Below, piece after piece: positions 25,001 through 36,197 of a stretch of DNA of 64,000 nt. How positions within the stretch are numbered: the first letter of the stretch is position 1; the number at the start of each line of letters is the position of its first letter. The position numbers and the translations under genes were made by a program. Source of the DNA: Pleodorina starrii (lineage: Eukaryota; Chlorophyta; Chlorophyceae; Chlamydomonadales; Volvocaceae). The notes below the pieces were generated by a model. It ran no database searches. It was given only the letters and a program-made list of their open reading frames with translations, and was not told the origin of the DNA. The stretch is from contig BRXU01000003.1 in NCBI GenBank assembly GCA_030267565.1, positions 4,315,001 to 4,379,000 on the forward strand, read 5' to 3'.

Positions 25001-28000
25001 AAACCGCATGAAAGCAGGGGGGGTGTTGCGGGGGGAAGTTTAGTCAGCGGCGGTGTCACTCATACCCGCATGTTGCAGGAGTGGGTTTTGACGTACAGCC
25101 GTACCGTGTGAGTCGGTTGGATTATTATCGTCTAAGTCGGTTGGGTGAATGCCGTACGACATCTTTTGACTGGGTGTACGGCACCGTGACTGGGTCTCCT
25201 CCCCATACCCCAATCCTTTCCTCCGGGGCTCCCGAGCGGCAGGTGGTGGCGGCCATAACCCCCGCCCTCATCGTCAGCCCTCGGGAGCTGAATAACATCG
25301 CCCAACAGCGGGTGGGGTGGGGGATGGGTGTGGGGTGTGTGGGGGTGGGGGGTGTGGGGGGGTGTGGGGGAGGGGTGGGGGGCGTGTGTGTGGGGGGGTG
25401 GGGGTGTGTGTGTGGGGGGGGGGGCCCTTGGGCGGCTTTCTCGCGTTTGCATGTGTGGGGCGAATGGGTCTCTGTTTGGCGCGCGTGGTGATGTGGGGTG
25501 ATTGATGTGTGAGACGGAGCGCGCGGCGCCTCCACCCCCCAGCCCTCCCTGGAGGTTGTCCATCTCAAGCAGCAGCAGCAGCAGCAGCAGCAGTTGTTGT
25601 TGTTGGGGTCACAGAGGACTCCAAAGGCTCGTTCGGAAGGTCGAGCCAGCGGGCCGGCGGGCAGGCAGGGAGGGCTCCCGCGCGCGAACGTGCGACTGTG
25701 CGCAGCGGGGGGAGGGGTATCCACGTATAGGCCGGAGCCCGTGAACGGTCAAGTAACGGAGGAAGGCCGTCTCGTCTGCAAACGAACAGCGGGGTAAGCG
25801 GGGGGAAGGGGAGGAGGGGAAGAGGGGACTGGGGGGCCGGATTGGCAGCAATGGGTTGTTCGCCGGAGGGGGTGGCTCTCTTTCTGACAGGGGGGCGGTG
25901 CAAGTACACGGGGGGGGCACGCCTCACGCTCCATCGCCCCGTCCGGCTTGTGCGCCGCCCCGCCAGGGCGCGTGGCCGAGCGTGGACGAGCTCGTACACG
26001 TGTACGGCAAGCGGGTGCTGCTGATGAGCGCCACCGACTACGGCGAGGAGATGGGCGGGTTGGCCTTCAGTCACCACTCGTTGTGCAGTTTGGACGAGCC
26101 GCTGTACAGGTGGGAGCGGGGGTGGGGTGGGCGGATATTGGGTTGAGGGGGCTGAGGAGGGGCTGACTCCGGGGGGTTGGGGGGATCGGGATCGTCGTGT
26201 TATTATTGGCTGCTGCCGGCTAAGCCGCCAGTACAGGTATTGGGTTTTGGGTACGGTTGCAGGGGTCCCTGTCATTGTCGTACTGTCGTACTGTCGCTGT
26301 GTGGAGACCCATCCGAACCCTCACCACCCTTTGGGGGCGCAGGGGCTTCTCGGGGCCACCCAACTGCTCATTCCACAACTGGCGGTACAACATGGACACA
26401 CCGGTCATGACGGGGCGGATGTTCCGTACACCCACGTGCCACCTGACGTACGGCCCGTACAACTGCTCCTTGCAGCACGGCGAGAACAGGTGGGTGCGCG
26501 CTCCTGCTCCTCCTCCTCCTAGTTTCAACAGAGAGCGCCTCCTCACCTCGGGGGGGGGGGGGGCAGCGGTGCACCGTTACCATCTCGAGATGCAGAACCA
26601 CAGCACGTCTTGGTTCCTTACCATACGTGCCTTGTGGAGGTAAAACTCCGACAGGGTGTCCACTCCGGGGATCTGCCGAGGGGGGCCGCTCTTTGCACAA
26701 CTGGAGGAAGCCCTTCCTGCCTCTGCCACCACCACCACCACCACCACCACCACCACCACCACCACCACCACCACCACCACCACCACCACCTCCACCTCCA
26801 CCTCCACCTCCACCTCCACCTCCACCTCCACCTCCACCTCCACCTCCACCTCCACCTCCACCTCCACCTCCACCTCCACCACCACCACCTCCAGCTCCAC
26901 CACCAGCTCCAGCTCGTGTCCCCCCTCGCCCCTTCCCCCCCCTCCAACCCGCAGTCCACAGCTGGACCTCCAGTCCCTCCCCCGGGCCACCTCTTGCGGC
27001 ATCAATGTGCCCGCACCCGACATGTTGACCCCGGAGCTCGTACAGTCGTACATCTGGAGCTGGGCACCCGGCCACCAGCCGCCGCTGCCACCGCCGCCAT
27101 CGGCAGCGGCAACGGCAGCGGCAGCGGCAGCGGCAGCGGCAGCGGCAGCGGCCGGAAAGCAGCGCAGGAGGCTGGTCTCTGAAAATGCAAATGCAAATGG
27201 AAATACAAATACAAATACAAATACAAATGGAAATGCGGATGCGGATGCGGATGCGGATGCGGCGGTGGCGGTGGCGGTGGCGGTCGCGGGCCACAGGCCC
27301 GGGGCCACTGCGGATGTGGCTCTGCGGGAGGGAGGAGAGGAGCGGAGGAGGGGAGCGGGTGTGGAGACAAGTGCGGCGGCGGCGGCGGCGATGGCGGCAG
27401 CAGCGACGGCGGCAGCGGCTCCCTGCGTTCTGATGCGCTCCGGAGACGGGCGTTGGGTGGTGCAGCCGTCATGCCAGGGAGCCGCCCTCGCAGCTTGCAG
27501 ACGAAACACCGGTGGGTGGAAGAAACCGAGCACAGCCGAGCAACCGAGTGGGGGTTGGGGGTGGGCTCCCAGGGTCCGTCAGATTGCTGCTCGTGAACGA
27601 GTGATGAACGGCTCGGGCTGGGCTTGCCGGAGATGGCTGCTTCCTGTACTGCATCTTCGGGGGGGAAAAGGGGGAAACGGCTCACGTCCGCTGACCGACC
27701 GATCCGCGGGTCACAGGCCGTCCTGACGCGTCGCACCCAGCTCTCCCTCCTCACCCAGCTCGCTGTCTTCGGCCTCGGTGTGCCGCCCTCCACCCCTTCC
27801 CCCACCTCTGTGCGCACCCACCTCGCTGTCCTCTCCTCTCCTCTCCTAGATTACGTGTTGCTGCACTTTTCCCTGCACATTTCCCCCCCCACCCCCTCCC
27901 CCCACCCACCACACACAGGCCTCGAGACCTGTCACTGCCCAATGTCCCTTATGCCACCAACGCACTTAACGATACTTGTCGTACTGCTGCTGTGTTTCAG

Positions 28001-28548
28001 CTCCACTTTCTGTCCCTTCGCTCTTCCCCCCACCCCCTACCCCCGGGTCCGCCCCCCCCTCAGGTCCACAGCACCTGACCGGTGCGGCCGCCTGGGTGCT
28101 GGTGGACGCCCCTCCCAACCCCGCAGCTGTTGCTGCCCCCCCTGGAGCCGGCATCCCTCCCTGCCCCCTGGGCTACCTCCGCTCCGCGCCCCACACCGCC
28201 CGAGAGAACTGGGAGCTGTGGCAACTGCTGCTGAGCTGGAGGCAGCAGCAACAACAGCAGCAGCAGCAACAACAGCAGCAGCAGCCGGCGTGGTGGCGGC
28301 GGTGGTGGCAACAGGCCGAGTCCGAGGTCGAGGTCGAGGTCGAGGTCGAGGTCGAGGGTGGTGTGGAGGTGGATTCCGCTGCGGAGGTGCTGCTGGTGCT
28401 GACGTTGGACCCGGTGACGTGGCTGCCCGCAGATCTGGAGGGAGGGGGGACCCGGGGGCCGGCAGCTGATGCTGATGCCGCTGCCGCTGCCGCTGCTGCT
28501 GCTGCTCCTGCGGCTGCCGCTGCTGTGGCTGCGGGAGGTGGTCAGTGA
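22061..28548 (+). CDS. Secreted PLC-like phosphodiesterase (PI-PLC X-domain superfamily)
   Basis: Likely secreted or cell-surface member of the PLC-like TIM-barrel phosphodiesterases. Exons: 22061-22356, 22851-22938, 23250-23384, 23665-23766, 24262-24431, 24620-24755, 25243-25311, 25967-26109, 26343-26489, 26955-27511, 28064-28548 (stop TGA), about 775 residues. A 27-nt microexon at 25079-25105 is possible. The start gives a clear signal peptide (LRVLLSITAIVTATLQTLAS). Catalytic-type motifs are QLLGTHNSAIT (first His), LGVRFLELDVHW (acidic residues) and ISHCGGFHSP (second His). Paired cysteines in NCSFHNWR and PTCHLTYGPYNCS suit an extracellular protein. The C-terminal part holds CVLMRSGDGRWVVQPSC...AACRR and CPLGYLRSAP segments separated by Ala, Asn-Thr, Ala-Asp, Ala-Val, Gln and Glu-Val tracts. 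Substrate unknown; glycerophospholipid or GPI cleavage is only family inference. Confidence -1.
23757..23826 (+). repeat. 30-bp tandem repeat duplicating a splice donor
   Basis: The last bases of the PLC-like exon 23665-23766 and its donor (GGATCCAGGTGGGGCGG) are repeated at 30-bp intervals, giving three successive CAG|GT sites or near-sites. The period is a multiple of three and stays open, so downstream donor choice would add 10 residues in frame. Confidence -1.
24172..24242 (+). repeat. 21-bp tandem repeat, about three copies
   Basis: Units of CCCCCTCCCCGCCCTCCCACA at the C-rich end of PLC-like gene intron 23767-24261, just before the acceptor. Confidence -1.
26728..26890 (+). repeat. (CAC)n then (CTCCAC)n microsatellite
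   Basis: About 20 CAC triplets grade into about 17 CTCCAC hexamers and back to CAC. It lies within PLC-like gene intron 26490-26954, because flanking exons join in phase without it. Long poly-Pro, poly-His or Gly/Val translations here are artefacts of the repeat. Confidence -1.
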
Positions 28549-30954
28549 GGCGATGGGCGTGAAAGAGGGAGTGTGGCGCGGCCCGGTGGCGGGTGTGGCG
28601 CCCAACATGGGGCCGAGAGAGGCTTACCGGTAGCAGAGTCAACTTTTGGGTGAAGGTTGTGAGGATTGTACTTAAAGTTGTGGGGGGCGGGGGAGGGTGA
28701 TCGGGTGACGAGGCAGTTGAGTGGTCGGGCAGGTCATGTGTTGAGGACTGAGGATGTCCAGCAGCAGCAGCAGCAGGAGGAGGATGAGATGCATGCGACC
28801 CAACCAGATGGTGGTGCGGAATGTGTGTTGGGGGGGGGCGGTGGTAACATGATGGCCTGGGGGCCTGGGCCCAGGCAGGCAGGCGGGCGGGGGGGGGGGC
28901 GGGTGACGTGACGTGACGTGAGACGTGACGGGAAGAAGAATGAGTTGTGAGTTGGTGACTAGGCGGCAGAAATTAGGGCGTGGTGCGGAGCCCGGGGGGG
29001 CGATGTGTGGGGGACACGGAGTGTGAGGACTGAAGTCACAAATGCACAGGGGGGTGCGTCCGGAGGTAGTCCCAGATCGCCCGGGATTCGTTGCCGCTTG
29101 TTGCCAGGTGCATATAAGTGGGGGGTTTGGGGGTTGTCAAGAGTCGGGGACAGATGGATGCGTGCAGGGTTGCGCGTGGTGGGGGGGGGTTATCAGCTTA
29201 TCACAAAACAGTCATTGTGCCTGGGGAGTTTTCACCGCCCTTTCAGAGCATCAAGCAATGCTCCCGGTAAGGCAAGGTGAAACGCTGGGGTGACGGAACT
29301 CGGGGCCCGATACACGGTCAGGGAGGTAGGCGGGCCCTCCCTCTTGGACCCCTCCCGAGGGATCATCACAACGATGTGTTGCGTGCTGGCTGCTGCTGGG
29401 CGGAAAAGGCCGCTCCGGAACCCGAGCCGTCATTCAGTTCGGGCGTCCATGGTGGCAGGGTACTCTTAAGGAATGGCCCGGAAGCCCCCTCCCAGCACTC
29501 CCTCCCGGCATGTGCTAGTGTGTCCTGTGACATTGACGGCACTATCCGTCTACGACTGGACTGTGTACGTGTGCCGCCGCGCGTGGATCCCGGTTTTCCG
29601 GAGGGCGAGGGCGACGGCGACAAACCGGACGCAGGGAGGGTTAATAGCTGAATACCGGTAGATGTCACAACCACAATCCAACAGAATTTGTAGAGTGGAT
29701 TGCAGGTTGGAAGGCGAATGCATGGCAAGTATTATCGTTATAGTTGATGCTATTTGCCTTCGTTGAATCCCCCTGCCACTGCTCAACAAACGGACGGCGC
29801 TCGCTTGTCGGTTGCTGCGCCGGACGGGTTGTCGGACCCGTGGGTCGGCCCGTACTTCCGGCCCCACCCGTCCGCCACATAGCGGCTGCTACCACCCACT
29901 GTTGACACCTGGGCGTCGCTGTGTGTATGTCAGTTTGTAACCCGTCAAGCAGCTTCTCAGTGGGAGTAGTTTTGAGCACCCGCGAAGGGCCCAATTGAGA
30001 GGTTATGCCAACGCATAAAAGGCAGTCCTCAGACTACCTTCACAGGAGGGGGGGGCTCAGCCCCCAAAACAGTCCCCACGAGTCTACAGCCCCGGTCTGC
30101 CCCGCGAAACGCAGACCACCACCCCCCCTGAGTGCACCCCAACATCCAGTTAGTGCAATTGCAGCCAGGGGTGGGGCCACTGCCTGCAGCTCAACGCCCC
30201 CCAAGAGTGAGGTCTTCAAATATGTCAAGCAGCCTACGTACACGTACATGTACACCTGCGCGGCTGCATTGCCTCGTTCGTTACTCTCTAATCGTTACAC
30301 AACCGAAAAGCAGCCCCACCGGCCGCCGACTTGCGAAGTACGGTACTAGCTAGACCTGCACAGGTAAACAGCCCGATCCTGCCGCTTCAGCCGCCATGTT
30401 CGCATAGCATTTCGAAAACGAAGGTGCTCATTCGTGGGGGACTGTGCCCGGGGGCATGCATGCATGTGTGTGTGTAAGTCGGGTTCGCCCGGCGTGTTGC
30501 CCCCGGAGCAGGCGCCCCCCTGTGCTTTCCGTTGCGCCCCTCCCCCCCCCTGGTGCGACTGAGGCACCTGCCCCGGCATGGACCCTGCACCTTCCAGCTT
30601 CCACCCTCTATTCGAAACTCACACATGTCCCGATTGCGGTAAGGTGGGAGCGCCCAAACAGCACAAACGACACAAAGCCATCCCGCGAGCTCGCACGCAG
30701 CACGCCCGTCCAGGGTTCGTAATCACGCCGCGCACGCTGCCAAACGTCACTAATGTCCTGACATATCCCTCCTGCACACATCCACATATCGACTAACCCA
30801 TCCGAGAGCAGAGCCCACCCCCCAAACGTGGCCTCGCACGTCGCCCTCGTCAGTCGCCCTGAGGAATGCAGAACCCGCTGTACTCGCCCAACTCGCCCCA
30901 CCCTTAAGTCGACTACGGTAGCCCCGCCTGGCTTTCCCGGGGCCGCAGCCGCCG
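28549..30954. other. Intergenic region between convergent PLC-like and sulfotransferase genes
   Basis: About 2.4 kb with no gene I can support. It holds GTGAC pentamer repeats at about 28903-28930 and short unrelated ORFs. A TGTAA at about 29936 on the + strand and its reverse complement at about 30293-30297 are candidate polyadenylation signals for the two convergent genes, though both imply long 3' UTRs. Confidence -1.
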
Positions 30955-33491
30955 CTACCCCATATCCCCGACCCACCCACACGTCGGCTGCCCGTCCACT
31001 GGTGCAGACGGACTGCGCGGCTGAGTTGTGGCCGCCAGCCACCTGCCTCTCCACGTCCCCGCCCCTGCCGTCCCCCCGCCCTGCGCCCGCTTCCCGCCCG
31101 CCCCTCCAGTGCCCCACACCAGCTCCATGTCCAGCTCCTCCCAGCGACTGAGCAGCCATTGCCAGAGCAACCAGTGACCGCCACCGGGCGCCTCCCCGGA
31201 CGCCGATGTGTTGCCCTGCTGGAAACCCACTCCTGCTGCTGCTGCTGCTGCGTCGCTGCCCTCTCCACCTTCGCTGCTCCGCGCCCCGACATCTCCATCC
31301 CCGTTAACCCCCCTCCTCTGCTTCATCTTCCTCTGATGCTGCTGCTGCTGCGCGCCACTGCCACCATCGCTGCTGTTACCACTGCCGCCGCTGCCCCCGA
31401 CAGCTGCTGGCCCAGCCACCGCACCCTCCCCCGCTGCTGCCGCCGCCCTCCCGGCCCCGGCAGCAGCCTCTGCAGCCCCTGCCGCCGCCGCCACCTCATA
31501 CACCACCGCATCCAGCCTCGCCATGAGCACCCCCAGGTGGTACAGCTCCACATCCAGATCGTTGAGCTCCCACAGCGCCCCCAGGTCGGAGGGCAGACCG
31601 TCCTCGGGGTCCGAGTGGCTCGGGTTGGCATGCCGCTCGGTCACACCCCAGCCCAGCCCAGCACGCAACGCCTGGCGCAGCAGCTCGTGGTCCTCCAGCA
31701 CCAGTACGACGTCGTACTGCTCGACCAGCCGGATCCGCGCGAGATCCAGGTGCGCGCGCGTGATGCCGCCGACGGGCAGGTTGAAGACTGCCTGGCCCAG
31801 CAGCGAGCGGATGAGGTAGTTGTTGGTTGGCGCGGGCATGATGCCCGACCAGTGGCTGGTGTTGTGGCCGTCGGAGAAGTACAGCCGCCGGTCTTCGCCG
31901 CAGTGGACTCGGTAGGCGTGCCAGACGTGGCGGATGTGGCTGATGACCCGGTCGCGGGGGTGCCGGATCTGCGGCAGCGGTGGCATGGGGCGCCGGCGGG
32001 TGCGGAGGCGAAGGGGAGGCCCCCAATGGGACAGGGCGCTGGTGATGGCTGCGGCGGCCACACACAGTGTCGCAGCAGATTGTGCCCTCCTCACCCTGAC
32101 CCGCAGCACTTCAGCCCCACAACCCTATCCTGCGAGGCATCCTGCTAGCATGCTGGCAAGAACACTCCGGAGTGTGGACGCTCCAGTGCGGATGGGCGGG
32201 TGGGTGGGTGGGTGGGAGCACGTACCTGCAGCACAGTCAGCATGTTCCGGCACGCGTGCGCCTCGCCAGGGTCCGTCTGACCTCCGAAAGCCGTGTACTC
32301 GTTCGCGTACAGGGTGTAGCCCTTCCGCTGCAGCCAGCGCCGCCGCTCGGTGCAGCTGATCTTGGTCCGCGGGTGCATTGTCTTGAAGCCCTTGTCGCAT
32401 TTCGTCTTCGTCTTGCCGTGAAGCATCTGGTGGAAGTTGCCGTCGAGGTACCGTGGCTGCGGCGGGTGGATGTTGGGGTGCGTTTTGGATTTTGGGTTTT
32501 ACTTGGGGTTTTGCGGACGGTCTTATCAACACTTGGAGGCTCGCACACGCATCTCACACGTTTGCAGGGTTTGAGACGTGCTACGTATGAGGGTCTATCG
32601 GTGCCCACAAACCGGTGACACTCTGGGCGGCGCTAGGGTAGCTGAGCATGTACGTGCAAGCGGCCAACCGCTGAGGCGGCACCGGCAAGGGTGATGACCC
32701 AAGCCGTGCCGCCGTGCTATTGTTCAGGCATGTAGAACCTGGCATACCACAACTTGGCGACATCCTTACCTCGTCATGGAACTTCGCAATGAGACAGTTC
32801 GTGTGAGGAGCAAAGCTTTCGCTCTTGCAGCCGTTGCCCCTGGCCAGCTGACAGATGGTAGTGCCACCCGATTTAGATACATGTGCAAACTCCACCACGC
32901 CCTTCTGCCTGGCCGACTCCTTGTGTTGAGCGTAGAGCTGCGGTTAGGGACGGCGTTGTCGCCGTTACACGTCGTCGTACAGCCGTACCTACTGCGAATG
33001 GCGATTGCCTCTTAACTGATGCGTACCTGAAGTAGAAGACGCTGAACGCTTTCCACTTCTAACCCTGACATAAAGGGACCATTGAGCTCATAACGCAGTG
33101 CCAGGGAGGCGACGATGGTCCGCCGAACCAGGGGCAAAGCTCCAATGTCCCTGGGCAGGTCTTTGACCAAACCTTCAATCAAGGATATTCCCTGAAGTAG
33201 TGCATCGCTGTTCTCGTTGCGCGACAGGCTGCGGGCGCCCGCGACAACTGTCGCGACTGGCCCTGTCCCATAATTTTGAATTGTCGCATTAATAAAAAGT
33301 TTTAAAAGCTGACAGGTATCTATGTGGATTTGCCTGGACAGATGATGGGGCCTGCTGCTGCTGTGGTGTGCGACAGAATCGTTGCCGCCTTGAGGCGGTC
33401 TAAGCCACTTTTCAAACGCAAAATTCACATCAGCATTTGCAACTAAAAATAGCCCGATAATGTAAATAACAGCTAAGGCGATGCAGCGCAT
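30955..33491 (-). CDS. Secretory-pathway carbohydrate-type sulfotransferase
   Basis: Predicted PAPS-dependent sulfotransferase acting in the Golgi or secretory route, where green algae sulfate cell-wall glycans and glycoproteins. Exons in transcript order: 33491-33027, 32904-32770, 32456-32226, 31968-30955 (stop TAG); 614 residues, all phase 0. The start gives a hydrophobic signal or anchor (CIALAVIYIIGLFLVANAD). The 5'-phosphosulfate loop is FAHVSKSGGTTICQLARG. The 3'-phosphate motif is IRHPRDRVISHIRHVW. Cysteines cluster between them, and DYDVVLVLEDHELL-type sequence (residues about 380-400) follows. The last ~200 residues are Ala/Gly/Gln-rich low complexity, with a WLLSRWEELD segment near the end. 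The exon 1 to exon 2 join and the low-complexity tail are the least certain parts. Acceptor glycan cannot be told from sequence. Confidence -1.
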
Positions 33492-33611
33492 CGCTAGACA
33501 GCTGTCCTGAGTGAGGTGTTGTCATCAGGTTGTTGTAACGCTGCAGTGTAGTGCATCTGAACTTGCTCTGAAAACGAGCAGCGAAAGCAAGCAAATTTGA
33601 TTTTCCAGAGG

Positions 33612-34058
33612 TTAATGATGATGATACAAGCTCGCAAGAGCTCGTACGGCCATGTAGGACTTGACCAAGAGGTCTCTCGTTCCAGATTCAGAAAGCGCGT
33701 ACCGAGCTGCTTGGTAGCTAACCATAGGGCTTATGTTGTCACAATGTGCGCCCCTTGACGGATAACCCATAACCGTTCTGGGGGGACAGAGGTTACCAGC
33801 CATTTTTGGCTCGTACACATGTGCCTCAAGCGGAAGGTTGATGACGTCCTTGATTTGTGCCGTACTGTATGCCTGACGACTTACGTCAGACTGCTGAAGG
33901 TGTCGAAGAAGTTGGGACCCCGAGAACAGCCTGCGACTAGCCGGGAATGCCCGGTGCCACTCCACATCGCGGCAGTCACGCAGACGGTCCCGCAGCGATG
34001 TCATCGGCTTGTAAAATTCCAAAGCAGGCAACCTCAGGCACCCACCACAAATATGCAC
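33612..34058 (-). CDS. Uncharacterised ORF, 148 codons (doubtful)
   Basis: Uninterrupted reverse-strand ORF starting at an ATG (MHICGGCLRLPALEF) and ending YHHH. It is 120 bp upstream of the sulfotransferase ATG, on the same strand, in a region of lower GC than its surroundings. I recognise no domain, signal peptide or splice structure. Balanced amino-acid composition (Arg, Ser, Leu, Tyr, Asp) makes it look less like chance than the GC-rich shadow ORFs nearby. It could be a small gene, an upstream exon of the sulfotransferase gene, or noise. Confidence -1.
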   Translation of the reverse strand: MHICGGCLRLPALEFYKPMTSLRDRLRDCRDVEWHRAFPASRRLFSGSQLLRHLQQSDVSRQAYSTAQIKDVINLPLEAHVYEPKMAGNLCPPRTVMGYPSRGAHCDNISPMVSYQAARYALSESGTRDLLVKSYMAVRALASLYHHH

Positions 34059-35254
34059 GGCACCCCCCAGGGTGCGTACATTCCTGCTCGTACCCCTGAG
34101 TCCAGGGCCTCTGTAATGCCTGGTAATGCAATTGCCTAGCCCTGTCCGCTGTGCAGGTTATGGGGCCTTACGCGGGGCCGCTGTGAATCTCCCTGAGCTT
34201 TGAGCTTCGAGCATCCGTATGCTTGTGCTAACCTGCCTAGTTGCGCCTTCCCTTGCCCTGGTCGTCACGATTGCGGTGCACGGCCAGCTGGCCCGTTGGC
34301 TCGACCCTTCCGAAGGTCTACTGTAACAACAACCCCCTTATGTCGTAGACTCGTAGTGGTCCAGGGTGTCCTTTCCCCATGCGCAGCGCCTCACTTCAGC
34401 CGTACACTACATACACCGTGGCGCGTGCTGCGTGGAGGCCGTTCTTGAAACGCACTGGCTTACAGACCTGCGCTCAAGCCGACCAAGCGCCTCAATGCCG
34501 CATGTGCGCACGGCATTCCGTCGCGACAGCCTCACGGAAGTCAAACACGTATTCACAATACCTAACCGATTAAGCTGCAAGGCTCGCCGAACGCCGGCAT
34601 ACCCGCTTCGCTGCTCGACTTACTTCTCAACCCCTTCCCCAAGAAATCCTCCCGGTTGCACCGGAGGTGCACTGGAGGTGCCGGTTGCACTGCACTTGTC
34701 AACCGGCACCTCTAAACTATATCATATCGCGTTGTGGTGCGCCGCCATTGGCACACTCGGGCTCCGCAAGCTCACCACCACCGGCGTCAGTGCCCCATCT
34801 CATAAGGCCCCAGCGCCAGCCTGCGCGGGCTCCAAGAGTTCCCTACGACAATGTTTATGTACAGGCCTCGCAGTCCGCCCCGCACGCCCCTAGTCCTCCA
34901 TCTTGCCTGCCAAATAGCGTAACATCAAGTCAACGGGCCGCGCCTGGCGCACCCATCCCCCCACCCCACCCACCCGTTTCTACGCGCCGCTGCTGCTGCT
35001 GCTACTGCCGCTACAAGTGCCGCCTGTCCCTTCTGGGACCAGCACCCTTGCCTCCCTTGCCTCCCTCGCCTCGCCTCGCCTCTCGCCGTGCCCTCACCGT
35101 TATTCGTCGGCAGCACCGACCTCAAACGCTTCCACAGGCACAATCGACCCCCCACGCTCCGCCTCGCCCAGCCCATCGCCACCCCGAACCGCACCTCGCC
35201 CCCAGCCTACCCCCACCTCCCTCGCCCTCCTCCTCGTGTGCTAGGTGAGCGCAT
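34059..35254. other. Region downstream of IFT172
   Basis: Probably holds the IFT172 3' UTR. The nearest reverse-strand TGTAA candidate is at about 34459-34463, implying a ~790-nt 3' UTR. No gene seen. The stretch 34277-34317 resembles 13396-13440 in a CFAP47 intron, suggesting an old dispersed sequence. Confidence -1.
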
Positions 35255-36151
35255 CTAGTACATGGGCGCCGCCTGCATTCCGGTGACGGGGTCGGTGCCA
35301 AACGCCTCCACCCACTTGTTCCAGTGGTCGCGGATGGCGTTCAGTTCGGGGCCGTTGGCCTTGAACACCACGCGGTCGTACGAGTGGATGGGGTAGCCCG
35401 TCACCACGCACGGCTCGTACTTCTTCTTGCAGAAGTGGCACGTCAGGTTGGCTTCGTAGGTGGGCTTGCCGCAGTGCTCGCAGCCGCGCATGGACAGCAC
35501 CTGCTCCGTGGTACGGTCCATCGAGATTTCCAGGACCAGGTTGCGGACCTGGATGACAGACCCGCGGCAGGTAACACGGGGAGGGGCCGGGAAACCAGGA
35601 TCGGGTGACCAGGATCGCGTAGCGGGAGACAAAAGACGAGGCAGCGGCGAGGGCACGTGTGTGCACATGAACAGATGGGTTTGGGTTTGGGGGCGCGCAG
35701 GGTGCGCCCCGTCACGCGAGGAGGGGGGCACCCTGCCCCTTGTGCCCAGCCCACCTACTTCGCCATGTATCCTGCCCTGCCCCGGCCTCGTACCCAGCCC
35801 TGCCCCCGTTGACCGCACTGCTCCTGCCCGAACTGGGCGGGGCGGGGCGCACGTACCTCCTCGCGCTGCGCCTCCGTGCAGAAGGGCCGCTCCGGGATGG
35901 TGAAGTCGTAGGGGATGTCGGTGTCGGAGAAGTCGGCGTTCTCAATGACCGCAGCGGACGAGTCGGGCTCGTCCATGGCGTCCGAGAGGTCCAGGAAGCG
36001 GTTGAGCATCACGAAGGCCATGTTCTTCTTGCCCGCCTCGTACCAGGCCAGGCCCACCTCGTAGAAGGCCTGTGCAGGAGAGGGCGGGATGGTGAGGGCG
36101 GGCGGGTGAGAGAGTGACACGGAGACGACGGATGGTGCACGGGGGCTGGCA

Positions 36152-36197
<46 letters not shown>

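Noticed and set aside
26368..27294. Poly-Gly/poly-Val/poly-His ORFs across the CAC microsatellite
   Set aside because: Repeat translation; exons on either side splice in phase around it.
30578..30796. Short ORF with CPDCGKVGAPKQHKRHK, looking like a zinc-finger
   Set aside because: One C..C with unspaced His residues, no second finger, in the 3' region of the sulfotransferase gene; likely chance.
31159..32148. Long forward ORF (329 codons) antisense to the sulfotransferase
   Set aside because: Mirror of the GC-rich coding exon; the reverse strand has the sulfotransferase motifs and splice sites.
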